Shown: positions 20,119 through 29,271 of the stretch, piece by piece
Layout of the letters: every line of letters begins with the position of its first letter
How positions within the stretch are numbered: the stretch's first letter is position 1
Assembly (NCBI RefSeq): GCF_011801125.1
Contig: NZ_CP046171.1
Location: 3,472,001-3,536,000, forward strand
Length of the DNA: 64,000 nucleotides
DNA from: Nocardia brasiliensis
Lineage (GTDB): Bacteria > Actinomycetota > Actinomycetes > Mycobacteriales > Mycobacteriaceae
Direction: 5' to 3'
Notes under the pieces: generated by a model
Database searches by the model: none
Told to the model about the DNA's origin: nothing
Seen by the model: only the letters and a program-made list of their open reading frames with translations
Translations under genes and position numbers: made by a program

Positions 20119-20985
20119 TCAGCCGCTGAGGGTGGTGGTGAGGTGGTGGGCGGCTTCGGTCAGGGCGGCGATGTATTCGTCGCGTTGAGGTTTCGTGGTG
20201 GCGGACTGGAGGGGGCCGAGTTGGACTTCGTAGGCGGCGGTGCCCGCTGGGTCGAAGACGGGGGCGGCGAGGTAGCTGAGGGGGAGCGGGTCGGGGGAGT
20301 CGAGTTCGTCCTGGGTGTAGGGGCGGGCGGTGAGGTCGGCGAGTTGACGCAGGACGCGGGCGCGCAGGCGTGGTTGCAGCAGTTCGGTGCCGACGGCGCC
20401 GAGCAGATCGGCGAGCAGGTCGACCAGGCCCGCGTCGTCGGCGCGCGGACGGAAGACAGCTACGCCGCGGGTGCGCACGAGATTGAGCAGCGCGCTCGCG
20501 GTGCGCTGATCGGAACCGGTGGCGGCGCGCAGCCAGGTGTTCTGTTCGGCGGCAGGCCGCCACGGCATGACGCTGGCGCCGGCCGGGAATTGGAGCGGAA
20601 TCCGGTGTCCCACCGGGATTCCGGGGACGACGCGGGTGTGGCCGTGCCGGACGTCGAGCACGGTGAGCCGATCGGGTTCGATCCGGCTGAAGGTGGCGCC
20701 GTATCCCGTGCGGGCGGCGAGGGCGGCGAGTACTTCGCCGACGCCCGGAGGCAGTGCGGCAGTGTGCAGTCCGGCCAGTTCGGGGCCGATGGTGAAGCCG
20801 CGCTGCGGGTCTCGGCGCGCCCAGCCCGCCGCGACGAGCTCGGTGAGGATCGCGGTCGCGGTGGCTCTGGCGATGCCGAGGCGTTCGGCGATCGCGGCGG
20901 TGCCGAGCGGTTCGGTCGCGGTGGTGAGCAGCGAAACGATGTCGACCACGCGACGGGTCGGCGGCGACGCTGATCGATCCGGCAT
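20119..20985 (-). CDS. IclR-family transcriptional regulator
   Basis: 288 residues. The N-terminal winged HTH reads VVDIVSLLTTATEPLGTAAIAERLGIARATATAILTEL in outline, typical of IclR. The rest matches the IclR effector domain in layout but with weak conservation. It is divergent from an SDR dehydrogenase gene (126 nt apart), and that gap holds two copies of GTCGAATATT, one completing a perfect palindrome. It therefore probably controls the SDR and the following NAD(P)-binding protein. The ligand is unknown. Confidence 0.85.
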   Translation of the reverse strand: MPDRSASPPTRRVVDIVSLLTTATEPLGTAAIAERLGIARATATAILTELVAAGWARRDPQRGFTIGPELAGLHTAALPPGVGEVLAALAARTGYGATFSRIEPDRLTVLDVRHGHTRVVPGIPVGHRIPLQFPAGASVMPWRPAAEQNTWLRAATGSDQRTASALLNLVRTRGVAVFRPRADDAGLVDLLADLLGAVGTELLQPRLRARVLRQLADLTARPYTQDELDSPDPLPLSYLAAPVFDPAGTAAYEVQLGPLQSATTKPQRDEYIAALTEAAHHLTTTLSG

Positions 20986-21027
20986 GGCGGAACCCCTTGT
21001 TCTGCTCTGGTCGGCACCCTACGATGT

Positions 21028-21064
21028 GTCGAATATTAGAACACCCGTGCGTCGAATATTCGAC
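21028..21064. promoter_or_regulatory. paired operator sites between IclR gene and SDR gene
   Basis: GTCGAATATT occurs at 21028-21037 and again at 21051-21060. The second copy forms the perfect 14-bp palindrome GTCGAATATTCGAC (21051-21064); the first is bounded by GTGT...ACAC. The 23-bp spacing is roughly two helical turns, as expected for cooperative binding. AT-rich sites of this kind stand out in the surrounding GC-rich DNA. Confidence 0.65.
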
Positions 21065-21111
21065 ACCGCCTGTTTCGGCGGGTACGACGACGGGCATCGG
21101 ATGGAGCGCGA

Positions 21112-21903
21112 ATGATCTTGGATCGGTTCCGGATAGATGGGCAGGTCGCCATCGTGACGGGCGCGGGCCGCGGCCTGGGTGCGGCGATAGCGGTGGCTTT
21201 CGCGGAGGCCGGCGCGGACGTGGTGATCGCGGCCCGCACCAAGAGCCAGTTGGATGAGGTGGCGCAGCGGGTGGCGGCGGTGGGACGTCAGGCGCACGTG
21301 GTGTCCGCGGATTTGAGCGATCCGGAAACCGCCGCGGGATTGGCCGCGACGGCGGTGCAGCGCTTCGGCAGGCTGGACATCGTGGTGAACAACGTGGGTG
21401 GCGCGCTGCCGTGCCCGCTGCTCGACACCACGCCGCAGGCCTTGGTCGACGCGTTCACGTTCAACGTCGCCAACGCGCACGCGCTGGTGCGCGCCGCGGT
21501 GCCGCGCATGCTGGCGACCGCGGACGGCGGTTCGATTCTCAATATCACCTCGACGATGGGCAGGCTGCCCGGCCGCGCGTTCGCGGCGTACGGCACGGCC
21601 AAGGCGGCGTTGGCGCACTACACGAAACTTGCCGCGCTGGACCTGAATCCACGCATCAGAGTGAACGCGATCGCACCCGGATCGATCCTGACCTCCGCGC
21701 TGGCGATCGTCGCGGGCAACGACGCGATGCGCACCGAACTGGAGACCAAGACGCCGCTGCACCGCATCGGCGAACCCGAGGACATCGCGGCGGCCGCGCT
21801 GTATCTGGTGTCTCCCGCGGGCAAATACCTCACCGGCAAGGTCATCGAGCCGGACGGTGGCTTGATCATTCCCAACCTCCATCTCCCGATACCGGATCTG
21901 TGA
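21112..21903 (+). CDS. SDR-family NAD(P)-dependent oxidoreductase
   Basis: 263 residues. Classical SDR: cofactor motif TGAGRGLG at residues 16-23, NNVGG, Ser in LNITSTMG, catalytic YGTAK, and the late N-A-I-A-P-G loop. GGAG precedes ATG 21112. It stops 1 nt before the next gene, so the two are one transcription unit controlled from the divergent IclR promoter region. It most resembles actinobacterial lipid or steroid-type SDRs; the substrate is undetermined. Confidence 0.9.
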   Translation: MILDRFRIDGQVAIVTGAGRGLGAAIAVAFAEAGADVVIAARTKSQLDEVAQRVAAVGRQAHVVSADLSDPETAAGLAATAVQRFGRLDIVVNNVGGALPCPLLDTTPQALVDAFTFNVANAHALVRAAVPRMLATADGGSILNITSTMGRLPGRAFAAYGTAKAALAHYTKLAALDLNPRIRVNAIAPGSILTSALAIVAGNDAMRTELETKTPLHRIGEPEDIAAAALYLVSPAGKYLTGKVIEPDGGLIIPNLHLPIPDL

Positions 21904-21904
21904 C

Positions 21905-22987
21905 ATGACTTATCGCGTAGTGCAGTGGGGTACCGGCAATGTCGGCAGGCACGCGCTGGCCGGTGTGCTCGCCAATCCCGACGTGGAATTGACCGGCGTC
22001 TGGGTGTCCGGCCCGTCGAAGATGGGCGTGGACGCGGGAACGCTTGCCGGGCTGGAACATTCGGTGGGGGTGCGGGCGACGACCGACGCGGACGCGCTGC
22101 TCGCGACCAGGCCGGACTGTGTCGTCTACTGTGCGATGACCGACAACCGCCTGCTGGACGCCGTGCAGGACCTGCAACGGATACTGCGCGCTGGCATCAA
22201 CGTCGTCGCGTGCGCTCCGGTGTTCTTCCAATATCCCTACGGCGTCGTGCCCGACGAACTGCTGAAGCCGGTGCAAGATGCGGCGGCACAAGGGAATTCG
22301 ACACTTTGGGTGAACGGCATCGATCCGGGTTTCGCCAACGACCTGGTGCCGCTGGCGCTCGCGGGCACCTGTCTGCGCGTCGACGAGCTGCGCTGCATCG
22401 AGATCGTCGACTACGCCAGCTACGACAACCGTGCGGTCATGTTCGACATCATGGGTTTCGGCAAACCTGTCGACGACATCCCGATGCTGTTGCAACCCGG
22501 TGTGCTGTCGCTGGCGTGGGGCGGCGTGGTACGCCAGCTGGCCGCGGGGATCGGCGTCATGCTCGACGCCGTCACCGAGACCTACGAGCGTGTTCCGGCA
22601 CCGCACGCGTTCGATATCGCCACCGGCCACATCCCCGAAGGTTCCGCTGCCGCACTGCGTTTCGAGGTCCGCGGCATGGTCGGCGACACCCCGGTCACCG
22701 TGCTAGAGCACGTCACCCGGCTGCATCCCGACCTGTGCCCGGACTGGCCGCAGCCCGCGCACCGCGAGGGTTCCTACCGGGTAGAGCTCACGGGTGAACC
22801 GAGTTACGCGCTGGACCTGGTCACCTCGAGCCGCAACGGCGACCACAACTACGCCACGCTGGTGGCCACCGCGATGCGCATCGTCAACGCCATTCCCGCT
22901 GTGGTGCGGGCGCCTTCGGGCATTCTGACCGCCCTGGACCTGCCGTTGATCACGGCGCCGGCGCAGCGTCAGTCGAGCGAGCGGTAG
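21905..22987 (+). CDS. NAD(P)-binding dehydrogenase, diaminopentanoate/DapB-like fold
   Basis: 360 residues. The N-terminus [20 protein letters not shown] is a Rossmann dinucleotide site, and the whole matches the mycobacterial family of dihydrodipicolinate-reductase-like proteins related to 2,4-diaminopentanoate dehydrogenase. The middle has [15 protein letters not shown]. Members of this family are usually found with SDR, acyl-CoA or steroid genes and have few known substrates. It overlaps the convergent FMN dehydrogenase gene by 19 nt at its 3' end. Confidence 0.85.
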   Translation: MTYRVVQWGTGNVGRHALAGVLANPDVELTGVWVSGPSKMGVDAGTLAGLEHSVGVRATTDADALLATRPDCVVYCAMTDNRLLDAVQDLQRILRAGINVVACAPVFFQYPYGVVPDELLKPVQDAAAQGNSTLWVNGIDPGFANDLVPLALAGTCLRVDELRCIEIVDYASYDNRAVMFDIMGFGKPVDDIPMLLQPGVLSLAWGGVVRQLAAGIGVMLDAVTETYERVPAPHAFDIATGHIPEGSAAALRFEVRGMVGDTPVTVLEHVTRLHPDLCPDWPQPAHREGSYRVELTGEPSYALDLVTSSRNGDHNYATLVATAMRIVNAIPAVVRAPSGILTALDLPLITAPAQRQSSER

Positions 22988-24201
22988 CGTTCGAACAGCC
23001 GGACGTGGGCCGGTTCGAGTTCTTCGGTGCTGGTCACACCCAGGAGCTTCATCGTCCGGATCACCTGGGTGCGCAGGATATCGATGGCGCGGTCCACGCC
23101 GGGCTCACCGCCCGCCATGAGTCCGTACAGGTAGGCGCGGCCGATCAGGGTGAAGCGGGCGCCGAGCGCGAGGGCGGCGACGATGTCGGCACCGTGCATG
23201 ATGCCGGTGTCGAGATGGATCTCCACGTCCGTGCCCACCGCGCGGGCCACCGCGGGCAGCAGGTGCAGCGGGACGGGCGCGCGATCGAGTTGCCGCCCAC
23301 CGTGATTGGAGAGCACGATGCCGTCGGCGCCGAGACCGGCCACCCGCTTGGCGTCGTCGACGGTCTGCACGCCCTTCACCAGCATGCGCCCCGGCCACTG
23401 CTGCCGGAGCCAGGCGAGGTCGTCGAAGCCGACGGTGGGGTCGAACATCGAGTCGAGTAGCTCGGCGACGGTGCCGGACCACCGGTCGAGCGAGGCGAAG
23501 GACAAGGGTTCGGTGGTGAGGAAATCCCACCACCACCAGGGTCGGCGTAGCGCGTCGATAGTGCCGGACAGGGTGAGCGAGGGCGGCACGGTCATTCCGT
23601 TGCGCACGTCCCGCAATCTGGCGCCCGCCACCGGCACGTCGACGGTGACGACCAGGGTGTCGAAACCCGCGCGTGCGGCGCGCTCGACCAGGGCCAGCGA
23701 ACGGTCCCGATCGGTCCACATGTAGAGCTGGAACCAGTTGCGCGCATCGGGCCCGGTGCAGGCCGCGAGATCCTCGATGGCGGTGGTGCCCATGGTGGAC
23801 AACGTGAACGGAATACCCGCCCGTTCGGCGGCACGCGCACCGGCCTGCTCGCCCGCAGTGTGCATCATTCTGGTGAAACCGGTGGGCGCGATGCCGAACG
23901 GCAGCGCGGCGGTACGGCCGAGCACCTGGACCGAGGTGTCGGCGGCGCTGACATCGCGCAGGATGGCGGGCCGGAACTCGAGGTCGGTGAACGCCTCTCG
24001 CGCGCGATCGAGGCTGATCTCGGCATCGGCGGCGCCGTCGGTGTAGTCGAACGCGACCTTCGGGGTGCGCTTGCGCGCGAGCTCGCGCAGATCCCAGATC
24101 GTCTGTGCGCGTGCGAGTTTGCGTGTCCGCCCGCCGAACGGGCGCTCGAACCTGAGCAGCGGCGCGAGTTCCCTCGGCCGTGGCACCCTGCGCGCGGTCA
24201 T
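22969..24201 (-). CDS. FMN-dependent alpha-hydroxy acid dehydrogenase (L-lactate dehydrogenase type)
   Basis: 410 residues. Family blocks: [49 protein letters not shown], the lysine of LVKGVQ, the catalytic histidine and arginine of [10 protein letters not shown], and the FMN-phosphate loop [18 protein letters not shown]. It oxidises an L-2-hydroxy acid such as lactate or mandelate to the keto acid. The ATG overlaps the upstream SDR stop (ATGA). In the fucose-type pathway encoded next door the end products are pyruvate and L-lactate, so a lactate dehydrogenase makes metabolic sense; that link is inferred. Confidence 0.9.
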   Translation of the reverse strand: MTARRVPRPRELAPLLRFERPFGGRTRKLARAQTIWDLRELARKRTPKVAFDYTDGAADAEISLDRAREAFTDLEFRPAILRDVSAADTSVQVLGRTAALPFGIAPTGFTRMMHTAGEQAGARAAERAGIPFTLSTMGTTAIEDLAACTGPDARNWFQLYMWTDRDRSLALVERAARAGFDTLVVTVDVPVAGARLRDVRNGMTVPPSLTLSGTIDALRRPWWWWDFLTTEPLSFASLDRWSGTVAELLDSMFDPTVGFDDLAWLRQQWPGRMLVKGVQTVDDAKRVAGLGADGIVLSNHGGRQLDRAPVPLHLLPAVARAVGTDVEIHLDTGIMHGADIVAALALGARFTLIGRAYLYGLMAGGEPGVDRAIDILRTQVIRTMKLLGVTSTEELEPAHVRLFERYRSLD

Positions 24202-24974
24202 CGCGCGACAGCCTGGGCCGTGGCGCGCAGGCGTAGCGAATGCATGCCCGCGTCGACCTCTAGCATGGTTCCGGTGATCGACGTGGCCGCGGGTCCGGCC
24301 AGGAAGGCGACGGCGGCGGCCACCTCGTCGGCTGCGACCAGCCGCCCGTGCGGTTGACGCGCGCGCAGCGCCGTTAGCTCGGCCTCGGGGTCCGCGCTGG
24401 CCGCGAGCAGCCGCTGCACCCATGGCGTGTCGACGGTTCCGGGGTTGACGCAGTTGACCCGGATGCCCTCGCCGACGTGATCGGCGGCCATGGCGCGGGT
24501 GAGCGAGAGGATCGCGCCCTTGCTCGCACCGTAGGCGGCGCGGTTGGGCAGTCCGGTGGTCGCCGCGATCGAGCAGGTGTTCACGATCGCGGCCGCGGGG
24601 GAGCGGCGCAGCTGGGGCAGCGCCGCGCGGGACACGCGTACGGTGCCGAACACGTTGACCTCGAACAGGTTTCGCCATTCGTCGTCGCTGTTGTCCTCGA
24701 TCGTGCCCTGTGCGCCGATGCCGGCGTTGTTCACCACGATGTCGAGGCGGCCGAAGGTGTCGTGCACGCGCGTGACGGCGGCGCGCACCGAGGCGTCGTC
24801 TACGACATCGCAGTGCAGGCTGATGCCGCCGGACGGCGTGTCGCCGGGCGCCCGGTCGAGCACCGCGACGCGCGCGCCCGCCGCCGTGAGCGTGTCGGCG
24901 ACCGCCTTTCCGATTCCGGACGCACCGCCGGTGACCACGGCCACCAGTCCGTCGAACTCGTTGTGCGACGACAT
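24198..24974 (-). CDS. SDR oxidoreductase, candidate 2-keto-3-deoxy-L-fuconate dehydrogenase
   Basis: 258 residues with [17 protein letters not shown], the serine of [15 protein letters not shown] and [13 protein letters not shown] precedes ATG 24974. It is coupled to the lactate-type dehydrogenase by a 4-nt overlap and is divergent from the fuconate dehydratase gene. SDRs of this type oxidise 2-keto-3-deoxy-L-fuconate in the non-phosphorylated fucose route. The specific substrate is inferred from the neighbours; an L-fucose or L-rhamnose dehydrogenase is the main alternative. Confidence 0.85.
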   Translation of the reverse strand: MSSHNEFDGLVAVVTGGASGIGKAVADTLTAAGARVAVLDRAPGDTPSGGISLHCDVVDDASVRAAVTRVHDTFGRLDIVVNNAGIGAQGTIEDNSDDEWRNLFEVNVFGTVRVSRAALPQLRRSPAAAIVNTCSIAATTGLPNRAAYGASKGAILSLTRAMAADHVGEGIRVNCVNPGTVDTPWVQRLLAASADPEAELTALRARQPHGRLVAADEVAAAVAFLAGPAATSITGTMLEVDAGMHSLRLRATAQAVAR

Positions 24975-25022
24975 ATCGACCCCTCGCTTTCGCTTCGCCT
25001 AGGGCGCGAGTAACCGCCCCGA

Positions 25023-25037
25023 ACAGGTCCGATGTTT
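25023..25037. promoter_or_regulatory. fuc-island palindrome, site 1 (upstream of SDR-FMN operon)
   Basis: ACAGGTCCGATGTTT matches the 15-bp palindrome AAACATCCGATGTTT seen at 28493 at 12 of 15 positions. It lies about 50 nt upstream of the leftward SDR start. Confidence 0.45.
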
Positions 25038-25121
25038 ACCCAAGGCGAACATAACACCGATCCCGTGCCGACGCGCCAGATTGCCACGGATAAACCAGGA
25101 TTGACGGACGCCCGTACCCCC

Positions 25122-25149
25122 TTGCGTGAGTAGACATCCGATGTATAGT
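25122..25149 (+). promoter_or_regulatory. promoter candidate of fuconate dehydratase gene, with operator site 2
   Basis: TTGCGT (25122-25127), 16-nt spacer, TATAGT (25144-25149). The palindrome AGACATCCGATGTAT (25132-25146, 13 of 15 match to the 28493 copy) fills the spacer and reaches into the -10 box, a classic repressor position. Confidence 0.6.
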
Positions 25150-25186
25150 CGTGATCCAGGTCACTATCTGGAACGAGGATCATCCC

Positions 25187-26566
25187 ATGGCGCACCTCAC
25201 GGCGCTGGACACCTTCGACGTCCGGTTCCCGACCTCGCGCGAGCTGGACGGCTCGGACGCGATGAACCCGGATCCCGACTATTCCGCGGCCTACGTGGTG
25301 CTGCGCACCGACGACCCGGCCGGACCACAGGGCCACGGCTTCGCGTTCACCATCGGGCGCGGCAACGATGTCCAGCGGGTCGCGATCGAATCGCTGGCCC
25401 CGCTGGTGGTCGGTCGCTCGGTCGCCGAGATCGCCGGGGACCTCGGAGGATTCGCGCGCGCACTGAGCGCGGATTCCCAATTGCGTTGGCTCGGACCGGA
25501 AAAGGGCGTCATGCACATGGCGGTGGGCGCGGTGCTCAACGCCGCGTGGGACCTGGTGGCGAAGCTGGCCGGAAAACCGGTGTGGCAGTTGGTCGCCGAG
25601 ATGTCGCCGGAGCAGATCGTCGAGCTGATCGACTTCCGGTATCTCACCGATGCGCTCACCCCCTCCGAAGCCATGGAACTGCTGCGCCGGGCGGAGCCGG
25701 GCAGGCGGCAGCGGATGGACCGATTACTCGAAGCCGGTTATCCGGCCTACACGACCTCGCCGGGCTGGCTCGGTTACTCGGACGAGAAGCTCGCTCGGCT
25801 GGCTCGCCAGGCGGTGGCCGACGGCTTTCGCACCATCAAGATCAAGGTGGGTCGCGACGTGGACGAGGACGTGCACCGGTTGCGGATCGCCAGGGCGGCG
25901 GTCGGGCCCGAGATCGGTGTGGCCGTCGACGCGAACCAGCGCTGGGACGTCGATGTCGCGGTGGACTGGATCGCTCGCCTCGCCCCGGCCGACCCGGCCT
26001 GGGTCGAGGAGCCGACGAGCCCGGACGATATCCTCGGCCACGCCGAGATCCGCCGCCGCGTCGCGCCGGTGCGGATCTCGACCGGCGAGCACGGCCAGAA
26101 CCGCATCCTGTTCAAACAACTGCTGCAGGCCGGTGCGGTCGACATCGTGCAGATCGATGCCGCCCGGGTCGCCGGAGTGAACGAGAATCTGGCAATTCTG
26201 TTGCTGGCGGCCAAATTCGGGGTACCGGTCGTGCCGCACGCCGGCGGTGTCGGACTGTGCGAGCTGGTACAGCATCTCGCGATGATCGATTACGTCGTGG
26301 TCTCCGGCAGCGTCGATGGCCGGGCGATCGAGTTCGTCGACCATCTGCACGAGCACTTCCGCTATCCGGTGCGCGTGGTGGACGGGCACTACCGCGCACC
26401 CCGCGAACCGGGGTTCAGCGCCGAGATGCTTCCCGCCGCGCTGCGTGACTACGCCTACCCGGACGGGACCGTCTGGCGCGCGGCGCCGAATTGGTCGCGG
26501 CGATCGAGGCGACGGGCGCGACATCGTGGACGATCTGGCGCAGCGGAACCGACCTGGTCCACGTGA
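25187..26566 (+). CDS. fucD: L-fuconate dehydratase (enolase superfamily)
   Basis: 459 residues as read. The N-terminal capping domain ([28 protein letters not shown]) and the barrel with catalytic lysines in IKIKVG, metal ligands in [20 protein letters not shown] and STGEHGQ, and the base in VPHAGGVGL are those of L-fuconate dehydratase, which turns L-fuconate into 2-keto-3-deoxy-L-fuconate. GAGG lies 8 nt before ATG 25187. The conserved part ends at YPDGTVW (about 26480). The last 29 residues, very Arg-rich, are the out-of-frame reading of a truncated mutarotase gene, so the original stop codon seems to have been lost. Confidence 0.9.
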   Translation: MAHLTALDTFDVRFPTSRELDGSDAMNPDPDYSAAYVVLRTDDPAGPQGHGFAFTIGRGNDVQRVAIESLAPLVVGRSVAEIAGDLGGFARALSADSQLRWLGPEKGVMHMAVGAVLNAAWDLVAKLAGKPVWQLVAEMSPEQIVELIDFRYLTDALTPSEAMELLRRAEPGRRQRMDRLLEAGYPAYTTSPGWLGYSDEKLARLARQAVADGFRTIKIKVGRDVDEDVHRLRIARAAVGPEIGVAVDANQRWDVDVAVDWIARLAPADPAWVEEPTSPDDILGHAEIRRRVAPVRISTGEHGQNRILFKQLLQAGAVDIVQIDAARVAGVNENLAILLLAAKFGVPVVPHAGGVGLCELVQHLAMIDYVVVSGSVDGRAIEFVDHLHEHFRYPVRVVDGHYRAPREPGFSAEMLPAALRDYAYPDGTVWRAAPNWSRRSRRRARHRGRSGAAEPTWST

Positions 26567-26760
26567 TCGAGTGCGCCGCACACGATGAGCTGCTCGCCCG
26601 GCTGGCCGACCTGCCGGTCAACGTCGCCTGGCAGCGGTTGATGAGCGAGTTCCTGGCTCAACCGCACGACTATTCGGCGGCCGGGGCCGGAGCGGCGCTC
26701 CCGGTGGTGTGGGAGCTGCGGACGGCTCAGCGACTTTCGTCAGGCGGTGCCGATGACTGA
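26491..26760 (+). pseudogene. truncated L-rhamnose/fucose mutarotase-like gene
   Basis: The frame gives [20 protein letters not shown] then LVHVIEC, NVAWQRLMSEFL and VVWEL, the C-terminal two-thirds of the RhaM/DUF718 mutarotase family (about 105 residues). The first 20-30 residues, which carry the conserved EYxxxHxxxWPE block with the catalytic His, are missing. The frame upstream is blocked by a TGA at 26446, and the fragment lies directly on the dehydratase 3' end in the -1 frame. A deletion joining the two genes explains both oddities. TTG 26491 is only a nominal start; without the His it should be inactive. Confidence 0.75.
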
Positions 26761-27673
26761 TCTCACCGATATCGTCCTGGGTGGCGCGGGATATGCCGGG
26801 CTGTACCGGGCGATCGAGCCGGCGCAGGCGCACGCCGCCCTGCACGCCGCCTGGGACGCGGGCATCCGTTCCTTCGACACCGCACCGCATTACGGCACGG
26901 GCAGCGGCGAGGAACGGCTCGGCGAGTTCCTGCGCACCCGCCCGCGTGCCGAATTCACGGTGTCCACCAAGGCGGGTCGGCTGCTCTACGACGACCCGCA
27001 TGCCGTCGACGGCGCGGACGGCTTCTACGGCACCCCGAAACGTTCGCGGCGACGTGACTATTCGGCGTCGGGCATCCGCAGGTCCCTGGAGGACTCGCTG
27101 ACCAGGCTCGGCCTGGATCGGGTGGATCTGTTGCTCATCCACGATCCGGAAGACCATGCGGCGCAGGCGCTGTCGGCGGGGGTGCCCGAGCTCGTCCGGC
27201 TGCGGGACGAGGGCATCGTGTCCGGCATCGGAATCGGCGTCAACTTCGTCGATCTCGCGCTGCGGTTCGTGCGCGTGGCGCCGATCGACCATGTGCTGAT
27301 CGCCGGTCGCTACACCCTGCTGGATCGTGGTGCCGAAGCCGAACTGCTGCCCGAATGCCACCGGCGTGGCATTCGGGTCTTGGTCGGCGGGGTGCTCAAC
27401 AGCGGGATTCTGGCCGATCCGCAACGGCAGGCTACGTTCGACTACCGACCGGCCGACGGCGAGATCGTCGAACGGGCTCGCGCGATGGCGCTGCGGTGCG
27501 CGAAATACGAAGTGCCGCTGCGTGCGGCGGCGTTGCAGTTCCCGCGCAGGCACCCGGCGGTGACGCGGACCGTGGTCGGGGCGAGCACTCCGGACCAGGT
27601 CGCCGACACCGTCGCGATGCTGAACCACCCTGTCCCCGGAGCGCTCTGGCACGAGTTGGCGAGTCCGGGATGA
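26753..27673 (+). CDS. aldo/keto reductase, candidate L-fucose dehydrogenase
   Basis: 306 residues. The AKR tetrad is visible: Asp and Tyr in SFDTAPHYGTG, Lys in VSTKAG, and His in LLLIHDPED. The cofactor-side block IRVLVGGVLNSGIL and the C-terminal TVVGASTPDQV also fit. It belongs to the AKR group that includes L-fucose/D-threo-aldose 1-dehydrogenases, which oxidise fucose to the lactone; this fits the dehydratase and lactonase beside it. ATG 26753 overlaps the end of the mutarotase fragment; GTG 26747 is an alternative start. Confidence 0.88.
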   Translation: MTDLTDIVLGGAGYAGLYRAIEPAQAHAALHAAWDAGIRSFDTAPHYGTGSGEERLGEFLRTRPRAEFTVSTKAGRLLYDDPHAVDGADGFYGTPKRSRRRDYSASGIRRSLEDSLTRLGLDRVDLLLIHDPEDHAAQALSAGVPELVRLRDEGIVSGIGIGVNFVDLALRFVRVAPIDHVLIAGRYTLLDRGAEAELLPECHRRGIRVLVGGVLNSGILADPQRQATFDYRPADGEIVERARAMALRCAKYEVPLRAAALQFPRRHPAVTRTVVGASTPDQVADTVAMLNHPVPGALWHELASPG

Positions 27674-27706
27674 ATGCGTGCCCGCGGCCGTCGCGGAATG
27701 GATGCG

Positions 27707-28375
27707 TCAGGGGGCCGCCCGGCGCAGCCACTCCATCACACCCGCCACGTGGGCGAGCGCGCGGGCGTGTGCGAGTTCGGGGTCGCGGGCGGCGATCGCG
27801 TCGCAGATGCCGCGGTGCTCGGCGACGGTTCGGTCGAACGCGCCCTCCTCGGTGACACCGCGCCAGATCCGGGCGCGCATGGTCGGCATGGACAGCGATT
27901 CCAGCAGGGAGGCAAGCACTTTGTTGCCGGACGCGGCGGCGATCGCGGCGTGGAACTCGAGATCCAGCGCGACCAGCTCGGTGACCGAGGCGTGCTCGGG
28001 CACAACCAGGGTGCGCAGATGTTCGACCTGTTCCTGCGACATCGACTGCGCGGCAAGGGCGGTGGCGGCGGGTTCGAGAATGCGCCGCACGCCGAGGATG
28101 TCGAGGACGGAGTCGTCCTGATGGAACTCGAGCAGGAAGCTCATCGCGTCCAGCAGCGACTTCGGTTCCAGGCTGGACACATACGTGCCGTCGCCCTGGC
28201 GCACGTCCAGAATGCGCACCAGCGAGAGCGCGCGGACGGCTTCGCGCAACGAGTTGCGCGAGACCCCGAGCTGGGCGGCGAGGTCGGCCTCCCGCGGCAG
28301 CCGGGAGCCGGGCTCGAGATCGCCCGAGATGATCATCGCCTTGATCTTCGCTATCGCATCGTCGGTGACCGACAC
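27707..28375 (-). CDS. FadR/GntR-family regulator (FCD domain)
   Basis: 222 residues from GTG 28375, preceded by AGGA at 6 nt. The winged HTH reads [40 protein letters not shown] in outline; the FCD domain follows with metal-binding positions in [22 protein letters not shown] and the last-helix [13 protein letters not shown] regulators of sugar-acid pathways bind sugar acids or keto acids. It sits inside the fucose island, divergent from the lactonase (32 nt), and is the obvious candidate to bind the three ACATCCGATGT-like palindromes. Confidence 0.92.
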   Translation of the reverse strand: MSVTDDAIAKIKAMIISGDLEPGSRLPREADLAAQLGVSRNSLREAVRALSLVRILDVRQGDGTYVSSLEPKSLLDAMSFLLEFHQDDSVLDILGVRRILEPAATALAAQSMSQEQVEHLRTLVVPEHASVTELVALDLEFHAAIAAASGNKVLASLLESLSMPTMRARIWRGVTEEGAFDRTVAEHRGICDAIAARDPELAHARALAHVAGVMEWLRRAAP

Positions 28376-28407
28376 CCTGTTTCCTTCGACCTCGAGGATG
28401 TGAACGT

Positions 28408-29268
28408 ATGCCTCCGATGACTGTAGACGCCCACGTGCATGTTTGGCGCATAGACGGGGGACAATTCGGTGTTGAGTACGACTGGTTGACAGAAACATCC
28501 GATGTTTTGTATCGCAATTACGCGCTACCGGACGTGTCGCCGGAGTTCGCCGAACACGACATCGGCGCACTGGTGCTGGTACAGGCCGCCGACTCACTCG
28601 CCGAGAACGATGCGCTGCTGGCCGCCGCGGCCGCGACACCGTATCCGGCGGCCGTGGTCGGCTGGCTGCCGCTGCACCGGCCCGACCTGGTCGCCGCCGA
28701 ATTGCCCAGGCTGCGCGCGCATCCGGAGTTCGTCGGCGCGCGCCACATGATCCACCGCGACCCGGACCCGCAATGGCTACTGCGCCCGGCTGTTTCGGAA
28801 GGTTTGGCGTTGCTCGCCGAGGCGGGCCTGGCCTTCGACGCGGTCGCCGAGCGTCCGGATCTACTGGCCCAGGTCCCGGTGATCGCGCGGGCACATCCGG
28901 AACTGACCATAGTGCTCGACCATCTCGGCAAACCGCCGATCGCCACCGGCGGCTGGCAGCCGTGGGCCGATCTACTCGCCGAGGCGGCGGCCGCACCGAA
29001 TGTGGTCGCCAAGATCTCCGGGCTCGCGACGGTATCGGGTGTCGAAATCAGCGCCGCGCGTTGGCAACCCTATGTCGAGCACGCGCTCGCGGTGTTCGGG
29101 CCGGGACGGCTGATGGTGGGCGGAGACTGGCCGTTCACGTTGACGGCCGCCTCCTTCCGGACCGTGTGGCAGACCACCCTGGCGACCTTGGCCGAGCTCG
29201 ACCCGGCCGACCGCGCGCAGATATTGACCGAAGTGGCCTGGCGCACGTATCAATTGCCGAAGGCGTGA
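28408..29268 (+). CDS. amidohydrolase-2 family lactonase, candidate L-fucono-1,5-lactonase
   Basis: 286 residues. It opens with the metal site [10 protein letters not shown] and has [25 protein letters not shown] and the late GGDWPF, the pattern of COG3618 sugar lactonases. It hydrolyses the lactone formed by fucose dehydrogenase to fuconate. The metal-binding His pair begins 8 residues after the ATG, which fixes the start despite no strong ribosome site. A perfect 15-bp palindrome lies within its own codons 29-34, in an AT-rich patch. Its stop is 3 nt from the convergent aminotransferase stop. Confidence 0.88.
   Translation: MPPMTVDAHVHVWRIDGGQFGVEYDWLTETSDVLYRNYALPDVSPEFAEHDIGALVLVQAADSLAENDALLAAAAATPYPAAVVGWLPLHRPDLVAAELPRLRAHPEFVGARHMIHRDPDPQWLLRPAVSEGLALLAEAGLAFDAVAERPDLLAQVPVIARAHPELTIVLDHLGKPPIATGGWQPWADLLAEAAAAPNVVAKISGLATVSGVEISAARWQPYVEHALAVFGPGRLMVGGDWPFTLTAASFRTVWQTTLATLAELDPADRAQILTEVAWRTYQLPKA
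28493..28507. promoter_or_regulatory. fuc-island palindrome, site 3 (perfect 15-bp)
   Basis: AAACATCCGATGTTT is a perfect palindrome (7-bp arms around one base). It is within the 5' coding part of the lactonase gene and about 118 bp upstream of the leftward FadR gene. A TTGACA box at 28486-28491 and TATCGC 18 nt later bracket it, so it also looks like the spacer of an internal promoter. Confidence 0.55.
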
Positions 29269-29271
29269 AAG

